A program made the translations under genes and the position numbers. Below, in pieces: positions 25,273 to 37,200 of a DNA stretch of 64,000 nucleotides. Numbering within the stretch: the first letter of the stretch is position 1; each line of letters opens with the position of its first letter. The notes beneath the pieces were generated by a model, which worked only from the letters and a program-made list of their open reading frames with translations, had not been told where the DNA came from and ran no database searches. This DNA comes from Malurus cyaneus samueli (Eukaryota; Chordata; Aves; Passeriformes; Maluridae), in assembly GCA_009741485.1 (NCBI GenBank), contig CM019216.1:41450872-41514871 (forward strand), read 5' to 3'.

Positions 25273-28200
25273 GGAAGGCAAGGATTTGTCAAATAATGTG
25301 TTTTAATTAAATAAATTCTGTTGTTTTAATACAGTCTTTTAATATCATTAAACTTGTTTACTCATAAATTCACCATCTGAGCTGTGTTGAGCCTGACAAA
25401 TGTTTGGATTATACTATGTAACATCCTGTTGAACATTTTTTTTCTATTGTTCTGTTGGAATCCCAAAGGATGCATCTTGTTTCAGAAAAGAAAGTGAGGT
25501 AACACTGAAGAAAGACTTATGGGCATGTAGATAAAATGTACACTGGTTCAAAAAAAATCTCTTAGATCTTTGCCAAGAAGTAACTGAAAATCAAAACCAG
25601 AGAAAGTAATATGATTTTTGAAATCTGGAAAGTAATATTTGTGAAATCTGGGCCTGTAAAGACAGAATGGGTGGGGTCATGATGCTGTTTGCACACTAGT
25701 AACACAGCATAACCCTTCTTTTTTTGAGTAATAATGTGGACCTGGCTCTGCAGCTTTTTTTTTAATGGGACAACTCCCAGTTAAAGTCAATGCCTAATAA
25801 TTTTTCTGTATTTACCACTTTTTGAGAATTTTTGTTTGTTTTTTCTTTTATCCGACGTTTGCTCCTTTTGCAGGTGCCAAAAGCAAATGCCCTTGTTATT
25901 CAGGCTGCTGTCATGCAGAGGGAGTTAGAGAGCTGGGAATAACGCACAGAAGGGAGAATACAATAGCAAGCTTGCTGCTGCTGCTCCAGGTAGGGCTTCC
26001 GCTGACTGTGAGTACCCAGCAGCTTTCTGTGGCCCAGCAGGTTGCACTGTGCACATTCGAAAGCAAAACCAGTATGAAACTCCTTCCTGAATATAGGCCA
26101 GTGTTTGCAGTTCCTTTGTATGATATGAAATTTTTCACTTGTATTTCTTGAAAGGAATCTCTGCCAAATCAGATGGGTTGGACCAAGGTTTTCCTAATTT
26201 CCTGATGTTTTTGAGCTGTTCTAGTGTGTCTGTGTTGTGGGTTAGTTTTATTTTCAGTTTTAAAATGGGTTTCAAATTTCTAGGTTCCCATTTTCCTTGT
26301 ATTAACTGGTGGGGTTTTTTATACTGGGTCAGCTTAAGGAAAGAACCTTCATGAAAGAACTTTATGAATAAGTCTAAGAGCACAGTAGTCTTTGGTGGCT
26401 GTTTTGGTGGTACTCTCTGATGCTGATGATGGTACATATGCTGTTTAAGTTTTCTATTATGTTGAGCTACTATTGTTTATGCATGTGTGATTTGCTGGTT
26501 ATTTCTGATTTTGTTCAAGTGTTTTGTTCATTCTGTTTTTTTCAGACAGAATTACTCAGCTAGTCCAGAGTAAATATTTTCATGTGCTGAGATGGAAGAG
26601 ATTTTGTACACACGGCAGTGTTACCGGACATTTCTATCCCCTTTATCAGGAGGGAACCAAACCTAGGATCTAACATGTATATATCTAGCACAGCAGCTGT
26701 TCATGAAAACAGTGTGTCAGCACTGGCTTTTTTCCCACCCAAATAAAAAGCTATTAACATTGAGGGTAATTTGTCTCGAGACTTTCACTCTCAGCTGTTT
26801 GCTTATGATCAGAACTAGCTGCTCAGCAAGATTCACAATTGGGACTGAAAATCCCTTTTCCTCATTGGGTTGGAAATAACATTTGTAAGCATTTAGGAAG
26901 AAAAGAAACCTTTGAGATTACTCTCAGGCTAGGATTCTTCATGCAGTGGGAATGCAATGGCCTTCTAGCTAATAAAGGAAGAAGATGCAGAAATACAAAA
27001 GTAACAGTTTCTCTTTCATGTGTGAAACAGGAGCAAATCAGTCATATCAAGGAGGAATACAAAAATGCAGTTCAGAGGGCTGCGAGGCTTTCAGTGGCAA
27101 GAAGTTTCCTAATGGGAAAAAAAATCCAGTGAATGTGGTGACACAGGAAGATCTGTTGATTTACACCCAGTAGTTATTGTGTGTCACCTACACTCTCTGA
27201 AGGTAGTTTTCTCCAGGTACATTCTCCAGAACATTTTTTGAACAGTGAAGTGTAATTATGAAGCATTCAAGAAAATAAACAGAGTAAGATGAAATTCAGT
27301 GTAAGAAATCTATAGGTTTGGAATTAATGAACTAGGTTAAGTACATGATTTTCAATTCTTTTAGCAGATTGATTTTACAAGAAAGGAAATATTGCAATGA
27401 TAAAAAATTAATTTAAGTAGTTAATGAGCTCTATGCATGCAGTGTAGATAGTGTTGAGTTGCTTGAATTTGAGGAGATTAAGGATGAGAAGGAGAAAGCT
27501 TGGAGAGAATTTTTTCTGTATTATCACTGTGATGATGTTTGGATAGCACAGGACACTGTGGAGGACTGACACGTCTCAGTGAAGTCACAGACTTGGGGAG
27601 TATTGCTTAAAGCATCATCTTCTGAAAAGAAATTTGAATACTTCCTTATTTTATCCAATTTCTTCAATCATTTTATTTTATCAGTGCTATAAGTCATTGT
27701 CAGCGAATAAATTTCTGGAGTTATGCACAGTCAATAACTACAGTTTGTTTTTTCTATTTTGTGTCTCATTTCATAACTAAATTTCCTACTGAACAGTTTT
27801 TTAATGCTTTCTAAATGACTGAGAAATCAGATATGTTCTTAACTCGAATTTTCTAGCATTTGCCTATTTCTCATGGAATGTTGCTGATGAGAAATATCTT
27901 GATGTGGTCCAAGACAACTGGGAAAAATTTAGAAATGCTCTAAACAAGAATTCAGACATTGTAATATTGATGTGTTTCCGTGTTCAAGAGCTTTAAGAAG
28001 AAATTGTGAGAAATTATCAGCTTTCCTTTAAAACCACAGTCCTGCAGATAATGCAGCTGTTGATATGTATTTTCTGAGAAAGGTCAAGAGTGCATGCTTG
28101 GTTTGTATGCTTGAGAAATCTGGAGTGTGGCTTTTAAAGTCAGCAGGAACTCTGGAAATCTGGTGCTCAAATGCCAAAGTCTGGAGCCCTGAATCTGCAG

Positions 28201-31200
28201 CGGTTGCTCCTCTGGCCTTACTGTGCCTCAGGATGCAGAAACAGGCAGTTCAGAAGGATACTTGTGGGATCAACTTGATGGAGAAGCCAAGACGTTGTCC
28301 CAGTTATGCCAAACCCTGAAACTTACCCTTCCAATTTTCTGCAACAATATTATTTAAAATATTTCTGTGGGTGGCCTGTTTCTGGATAAACTAAGTAAGA
28401 AAGGTCTTGTTTAAAGACACGTGCTGAACTATCTCTAGGAGTCTCTAGACTTTCAGCTGTCTGCTTATGATCAGAATTAGCTGCCCAGCAAGATTTACTA
28501 TTGGGACTGGGTAACTAGGAGTATCTGCTTGTGGTTATTCTCAAGTTCTCTTTCCTTTGAAAAGAAGGGAGGGATTTGTTTATGTGGAGTTTCTCGTGTG
28601 AGTGGTACTCAGCAAGAAGGCAACATTCCTGTTGCAGAGCGTTTAAAACCTATGATTTAATCCATGCTGTTACAGAGTGGGAACAGTGCGGAACAGTAGC
28701 AGCTCTCAGGACTGTCTCTGGGAAAGTACAGCCCCTCTCTCCTGGACACCAGGCAGGTGCATGCCTTGTCCTTGCAGGGGAGGAGTGGCCCACCCAGGGT
28801 GGAGGAATGGAAAGGTGCTGTGACTTCATCTGGCTGTCTCATTTCTCCAATGAAAATCTTTACTGGATGTATTCATAGGTCTGTGTGCACAGGGGAGGAA
28901 GACACAGCCCTTGGCCAGAGTGGCAGTGCCCACCCAGTGACAATTGACTGGGAACAGTCTTAAGGAAAGTACGGATTTACCTGGGACAGATAAGGGGTCT
29001 GTAGAATTTAGCTGGTGGTCTAACTAAGCTCTGACTGGTCTAACTGGCTGTGCTGGTGCAGCCATTTTTCACTCCTTACCCCAAAGAGTCCCATGGTGGG
29101 GAGAAACTGCAGCACCTCCCCAAGAATACGGTGCTACCAGTGCAGGAAGAGAAGGATTAAACTCTCCATTCCAAATGCAGTCTCTTAAACCTCCACGTTT
29201 CTTTTATATGAGCAGGATAGAAGGAGGGATGATCCATAATCTTAGAAACAAAGGGCTAATAATGTACAGAGAAGGGAGAAAGACCTACAACATTACAAAG
29301 GTCACCTAAGCCACTCTGTGGAGTAGAGCCTTATTGGTATTAAAAGCAACTCAGACATGCTCTGGCTCATTTTGATCTTCAGCATCTGGTTATCTAATAT
29401 TTGAGGAACAGTTTCATATTACCATCATAAGCGTCGTTCATCTGCTATCTAGATCTGAGCATCATTGATTAAACAACAGAATGATTAGACAAGACATTAA
29501 AAACAAAGCTGAAATAAAGCATGGAACAGAAACACAGATGGCCCTTTATTGATGAAACAGTGAGATAAAAATTGTATTACATGTAGTTCCAGTAAGCCCT
29601 TAGAGTTTTGCTGAACTTCAACAAACTCTAATTGACCTGTTAGGATTTTTGCATAGATGAGAAATACTAACCAGTGCTGGGTAGAGAAGAATCAGCTGAT
29701 ACTTACATAGACTTTCAAAAATCTCTGGAAAGATAGTAGCAAAAAAAAAAAAAAATGCTGCTGTTTGTTAGGGCTTGGCCTAAGGCAAAAAGCAAGCAAG
29801 CAACCAACCAACCAAATGCCCAGTGTTAAATATACCTGTCAAAGAGCTGAAAAAAGGGAAGAAATTATGAAAAAGCTTGCAGGAGCACAGTAGTTTTGGC
29901 TGTTCAGGGATGAAGTAGTGGTAGTATCCTTCAAAGCCTTGAGCAAGCCTGAGGTAAAGAAGGAGAAAACAGTTCTAATAATGGGTGCTATGTTGCCAAC
30001 AGACTCTACAATACTGATAACAGGCCAGACTCAGCCATGCCCTGTACATCCTTGTTTCAGAAGTTGGTGATAGCAGCATCATGCCAGAATCAGATACCGG
30101 AGGAGTGATAACCCTGAAATAGTAACATGCTTGAAGTTCTCATGGCATGTGAAGATTTGGGATGTGTGTGTGTGAGAGGAATGCTGTATATGCCTGAGCA
30201 GGACTCTGTTCAGGCAGAAGGATTTGTTAGCTGGTGTCCTTCCCACGCTAGGGTATAGGCACTCCTCCAAGGACTGTGGAGGTGCCTTGACCTGCAACAG
30301 CTGTTCATCTTTTGGGGTCTGGCAGAAGGCCCTTTCTTAAAAGAAGTATGAAAATAATAAAAAATCCCCACAACATGGGTTTACCCTGCCATCATATTCC
30401 ATTCCCTGACATACTTCTTCAGGATAAAAAATCACCAGGGAATTACATCCTTATGTGTATGCGAAGTAAAGGACACTGACAGCATTACTTTCAGACATCT
30501 TACACTCACATTGCTTAAAGTTTTGATGTTCTCCAGCTGGCCTGATTATGGTTTTTTTGCAGAATCCCGCCACAAAGACAATGGTTTCATTCTGCCCTGA
30601 AACAGCTCTGAAGCCAAGGAGCTGAAACCTTAGTTCTAGCTTCTTCTTTCTCACTTGGATATTGACTACAACCTTAAGAATCTCAGTAACTCACTGATGA
30701 GATAGGACCTTTATCCCTGGTAATTGATATGTACTAGTCAATGGTAAAAAAAAAAAAAAAAAAAAGTTAAAAAAAGTCTTTAAAAGCATGGAAGAAACTC
30801 CATTTCTTCAAAGCACATGTTTTGCATCATAGAAAATAAGATTGTGTTATTTTGGCTCTGAGGCTGCACGTTTGTTCTCCCAGCTCTCACTAGTGTTTTC
30901 TGTACATTTTCTCGAGTTCTCCTGCCTTTGTTTGGTGGCTCCCTGAGCTGTGGTTACTTCCACTAGAGGTCAGCTGTAGCACACCATCACCCAGGAACTC
31001 GCCAGCCTCCACAGGTCTAGGGATACCTGCAGGAAAACTCTCAGTTTCGTTTTTACTGTCATCTGAAAGTCAAAACCAACCAAAGATCTCCAGCATGTGC
31101 CCTGGGTCCAAAAGAAATACGTAGCTTTTAAACAGCAACAACAGACTGCTTTTAAATGCATGGCTGCCCTTACAAACTGCACCTTGTATTATCACAGGTG

Positions 31201-34200
31201 ATCAGCTGAAAAGGACAAAGGTTTGGTTGCATAAACTCATCTGTAAGCCTTTCCTCAAATTAACATTTGACTAGTCCAGCCGATCTCACTCAGTTATTAG
31301 AGATAAACACAGGCAGACATGTTTACCCAACTAGGCAGTGATGTACACAAACTTCAGTGCAGGCTGGCAGTGGCTTCTTAGGCTTTGAACTGGACTTTCA
31401 AAATACATCTTCTGGGCAAGTGTTATTCTTACCAAAGCCAGTGATAAGAAATTTGCTATTAACTTTGGCTGAAAAATGCTGATTTTGAAAATGTTGGTCT
31501 TCTATTTGGAGGCACCAGAATTAACAGCAGGGAGTTTCATTGTGTCTGCTAGAAAAGAAATGAAACACAGGACCAGAATGTCTCCTTTGTCCCTTTACCG
31601 CTCCACTTACTAGTTTTTTGTTTTTTGGGGTTTTTTTTTTGTTTTGGTGGTTTTTGTTTTTTTTTTTTTACTTCAGAAGCATCTTCTGCAAACAGCAGAC
31701 ATTGAGAACTGAACATTTCCAGTTTCTGATGCAGAGGTTTCTCAGTCAGAGAACTAGATGGAGAATGCTAGATGCAGCCAGGGCTTTGGAAAAGAAAGAC
31801 AACAGGATCCCTTATTTAAAGGTTATTATGAGGAACTTTCCTTTTCCAGTTGTGTTAGTCCTAACCACTCTTTAGGATGCACTAAGATACGTTTCAGTGA
31901 TGGAAGTCTAAAATGTTTCTTTTGACAAATGAGGGAGGGATGATTTTTTAATACAGTCCTTTTCATGCTATGATATTTCTCTATGGTCAAGAGCCCATAT
32001 TCATATCTGCTGAAAATACAAACTGAATATGTTGTTCTTGCTTTACTATATATTGCTTCCCATATAAAAACATGTAGAAATATTCGTAAGTTTTGTGCTT
32101 ACTTTTATGTCAACCAGATTAATCCTAAAGTAGATCCCCAGCAGCAAAAGCTTTTGATGAAACTACAACAATACAAAAAAGGAGATAAACTGATGGACCT
32201 TCCTTCAAAATCTGCAGAGGTAATATAACTTAAAGTGATTTCATTTGAAGTTATTTTAATTTATTTATTGGACACTTCCAGGGAAATTGAAATCTCTAGA
32301 GAAAGGTTGCCTCAGGCTTATGTATCATGTACTTATGCTTGAATTCATTAAAGACCCATTACTAAAGTGCTGCAGAGATATTTCTCCCCCTCTTTCTCAG
32401 TTCAGCAGTTTCAAAAGGCAGCTTGAATACTGGCATAAATATTCCAAAGCTCTGAAGATCACCTAAGTCAGGTCAAATTCAGACCTGGAATTTGTGTCAA
32501 TGGGAATGTTCAGAGCTCTTTTTGTAATGTGACCAAGGTTCAGACCTGTGCTCAAAAGACAAGGAGAGGCAGAAATCGGTGGGGGGCAATGTGGCCCAGG
32601 GAGCAGCTACTGAGTGTCTCTATTTCTGTTCTAGCTTTACAGGTTCTCTTGATTCTGGTGATGTAATACCATTTAGGGGCATTTGGAGATGCGCTGCCTG
32701 CCACCTTGATAGAGACAGAGTAAAGAATCAAAAATTATATTGTTTACTCACAACCAGTTAGAAAGTGAATAAATACCTGGGAAATTAATGGAAATGTAAT
32801 TTCCATATAGAGTTTGAGTTTTAATTTACATTTTTATAAAAGGCTTCTTGGTTCCCTGCCCTCCCTTTTTAATTTTTTTTCTCCTGTGTTAAGCGAGGTT
32901 CCATTAGTTCAAAACAGATGGGAAAGAGTCCTATGAAACTCCTGTTCTTAATATCCTTGGAATTCCTATCAATGCTTTGCTAGAATTTGTATCAACAAAA
33001 TTTTATGAATAACTGCTAGTACCTGCTAAAACATTACTGTGTTCTCCCAAATATACTTCTGATGGAAGAAGCAATCAAAAAACCTGCAAGATTAGATGTA
33101 GGTTTTTTAAAATACTTATGTACTACTGTTAATTTTATTTAACCTAGAGTTTGGCAGTACTCTATATATTCGGTCTCCCTGGTTCCTATTACACATTCAG
33201 TATTACTTCTGTGGGTCTCACAAAGCATTTGAGAGAAGACTTGTCTTAAATTGCAGAATTCAGAAAGCGGATATGTAGGTTTTACAGCTGAATTTGGCTT
33301 TACAATATTTTAACTAATTTAATGGATTTGATTTTGATGACACTCTTAGAAAGATTAGATGTTTATGGTCTTTTTTATAAAAAATCTAAGACTGAAATAA
33401 GTTTTCTTTCATGATCCCTGTTTTCAGAGTTTTTCCCCATGCCAGACACTTCACAAAGAAACCATTCTTTCCAATCTGCCACAGCAGGTAATTTTTTTTG
33501 AAAGCTTGGGCACAAGCCATCATCAGCACTAACAGAAGTAAAACTGGCTTTGCTGCTGAGACAATAAAAAAAAAAGAATATAGGTCTTGTCTTTTTCCAT
33601 AGTGATTGACTCACCAAATACAATGTCGTATTTTGATCATCCCTCCTTAAGTGTAAGGGGTAAGAAGAAATAAGAGGTAGTTCCTCCCCTCTGTAAATCT
33701 CAGAAAAAAAAACACTTTTGTATTTTTTCTAATCTTGTGTGTTTCCTCCATATGCTGTTACAGGCAATTCCATTCTACATTTTCACCTTGGAGAGGGGGC
33801 AGCAGAGAACTTTCACAAATAATGGAAAAGCAGTCAGGGGCAGTGCTGCGGAGGCCAGATCCTCTAAACTGACCTTGACTCACTGCGGGATGGGGTCTGG
33901 TGTGCTGACTCATTGGCCTTGTGAATCTTTTGTCTGTGTTTGATGTGAGAGTGATGGAGGATCTCCAGCGACACGCGGCAGCAGCAGTGTTTGAAACACA
34001 TCCTGTGTGGTCAACTTCTATCACTTCCTTTCCCACCACTGGACAGCAGAGCTATGATTATGTCTGGGAGCTGTTCCACCAGACACTTAGAAGGGTAGAA
34101 AGTATGGATAACAGTCAATTAACATATCTAGCAGGCATTTGTCAGCTCTGAGAGAGGGCTTCTCTAACAGTTTCTGTTTGGACACCAGCCCTTCCCCTTT

Positions 34201-37200
34201 TCAAAATTCAGTCTCCTGCTCTGCTGCTAAGCAGGAGCTGCCCAGCTGCAGTTTACGGTGGTGTGCCAAGTGTCCTCTGCTCCTTGTGCTCACCAGCTCC
34301 AGCTCAGCACAAGCAGCGTGAGACTGCGCCTCAGTAAAAATAACCCTGTAGCAGGGTTGGGGGATGGATTTGGCCACAGGAACTGTGCCCTAGTATTTAC
34401 TGGACAATAATATGAGGGAGTGGGTTAGCATGTGTATGTGGGGCAGAGGGGAGGAAGGACAGGGGCATGTCCTGGTTGCTGGAAGCCATGCAACAGCTGA
34501 GCACTCATGGACCTGAAAGCAAATGCCTGCTTTGTGCAGGGGCAGGTGTGATAGCAAGTTCCTCCTCTAAGGGAGGAAGTGGCATCTGCAGACATTGCCT
34601 CACAGAGGCTCAGAAGATGCGATAGGTCTACACATTTTGGAGAGGGGGAAGGGAAAGCCCAAATGGCCTTACTGAGGGGGCAGTGAATGAAAAGTTAGAC
34701 TTTTTTCACTGGTATCTGGGGAAGTTATAGTATCTGTGTGGCAAGCTCTATGACTAATCCTCGGAATGTGAAGCTACCCCTTTGATGCAGATAGACTTTG
34801 ATTCCCTGTCTTTCTTGTCTTTCCATCTTAGAAGCCCTTCAGAGCTGCTGTATTATGCACAGAAGGTTTACATCCCAGAAACTTTTGTGTCTACAGCCCA
34901 ATGTTGATTAGGCTCACTCTGTCCATGCTTGCACTAGTGGGCCCTGGTGGCAAGGTAAGGAAAAACTGAAAAGTCTCCTTGGTTTGCTGCTGGTTTTTGA
35001 AGAGGAAAGGTCTCATCTACAGGGTCTGGATGCAGCCCTAATGTTAATGGGAAGGTCTAGTACCCATGCACTTCGCCAGGATCAAGCACAGCAGTAATAC
35101 GGGAACAGGGGAAAGGGCACAGATAGAGAGAGAGAGAACATTCAGTCTCACCCATTCCCTCTTTCCTGCAATTAAACTGCCCCAGGCTTGACACCAACTC
35201 TGTGTTAAAAAAGTATAACCACATTCTTCTGTCAGGAAAATTATCCAAATGTGAAAAAATACTGAAGCTCTTCCTACCTCTGACTGACCCAGACCAGTTA
35301 ATACATGATTACTTAATGAAAACTTCAGGACAAAACCCCAAACATTGGGTTGACTCGTGCAAACAACATGATGATTAATTAAAAAAAAAAACAAAACCCA
35401 AACAAACAAAACAAAAAAACAAACAAACAAACAAAACAAAAAAAAAAAAAAAAAAAAAAAAACAAAAAAAACAGAATTGCTGTATATCTTCTGTGAAGTG
35501 CATTGGGTTGGGAAAGGATACCTGTTTGAGGCAATGCAAGGAACATGATTGATTTCAATTTTAAATCAAGGTTATTGAAAATCTGGAATTGGATCCTCCA
35601 CAAAGAAAAAAAAATATGTTGTCCAGGTCTCCATGTTTTTAAAGTAAAACTTTAGCTGCTATCCAAAAATATGTCATCCCTTCTTTCCTCATGTCACTCA
35701 CATTTTTCAGACAGTATTGCCTGTTGTTTTGGAGTGGCAATTTTAAATGGAAATGCTTCATCCCATGCTTAGTCCATATACTTACTATGATATTTTACAG
35801 AGGTGTAAAATTAATGCTATTGAATCAGTAAAATATATTTTAATACTCTGTTCTTCTAAGTAATAGAGATGGAAGAACCTAGAATTTCTCAAACTTAAGC
35901 AATTAGACCTTTAGAGTCAATGAAAACAGGATGAGTGAGGATGATCATACTAAGTATGGATAGAGAAACTGGTTCACAGATAATCTAATGTTGCAAGGAT
36001 TATGTAAAGAATTCATTGCTTGACAGTTTGTCATCAAGATTTGCTTGGCTTGAAGGAATTCTGGGAGACAATACACTCATGTCAACTTGGAAATTTACAG
36101 AACTGCCAACATAGTCCTAAGTTTATCTGTGCCACTTCTATTAGAAACTTCACTAAAATGTCTCATGTTGAGCAGAATAAATTTGACAAGCATCAATTTG
36201 TAAAGATACATTAACAGGATTTTCTGTAATCAGGAAAACCAAGCCCAAGATCAATGCTATAAAACCTGTAGCAAGCTGAAAAGAATTCCAATTTATGCCA
36301 TCCAAATAAATTTAGTAAGAGAAGATATAAGATTTTTTCTTACCTACTTGATTGTCTGAGGCAATTAATTGGATAATGTCAAGTAAATCACTGTCCATAA
36401 TGATCCACAATTAATAAATACTGTGTGATTCACGGTGTTCTTGTCATTTACACTGATACTAATGCCGGTTTAATTCCACTGATACTGGTAGCGTAACACC
36501 CAATGCTTGTGGGAAGGCCTTGGAGTTGCTACCAAGAAAGCTCTTTTTCTGCTTGCTGTTCTTCTGAAATGCTTTTACTATCGTGTTGAGTGTCCTCAAA
36601 AGAAGTAAGAAAAGTATTTACTCTGATTTTCCAGAATGTTGGATAGAGCATTTAATATATGCTTGTTTTGGGGGTGTTTTGCTTACATCACAGTAAAACT
36701 TTCCTACAGTCTAGTCTGATGTTACTTCTTTGTTCCACACTATGATTTTACTCCATGCTCATCCTATAACCTACTGGAGCCCAGAAATCAGTTTTTCTTT
36801 TATCTCTGGAGAAACAAGGATGAACTAGGAGGTTGGACGTGTCTGACAGCACATAGCTGTGCTGAGGTTTTAGTGAAACAGATGTTCTGAATTTCTCTGG
36901 AAACTTTCCTTTTTCTGACCCTTGCCATGTGTCTGAAACAGGGACAGCTCTTCCATGCATCTCACGGACAAACCACTAAGGATTGGAAAGGAATAAATTA
37001 TTGTTAAATTATATGCTGGCCGGATTATGGATTTCATCCAGTATGGAACTTCCTTCCCTTTTCTTTTTATTACGACAAAGCCTATGCAAAAAACTGTTTA
37101 TATATTATATATTTAATAAAACCCCAAAGAAGGAAGAACAATAATACCAACATATTGACAGTAGTGCCATCATTTTTCATTATTCCATACTGCAGGTTTC

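Noticed and set aside
35044..35603. Phe/Leu-rich minus-strand frames
   Set aside because: Produced by the A-rich (CAAA)n tract read on the other strand.
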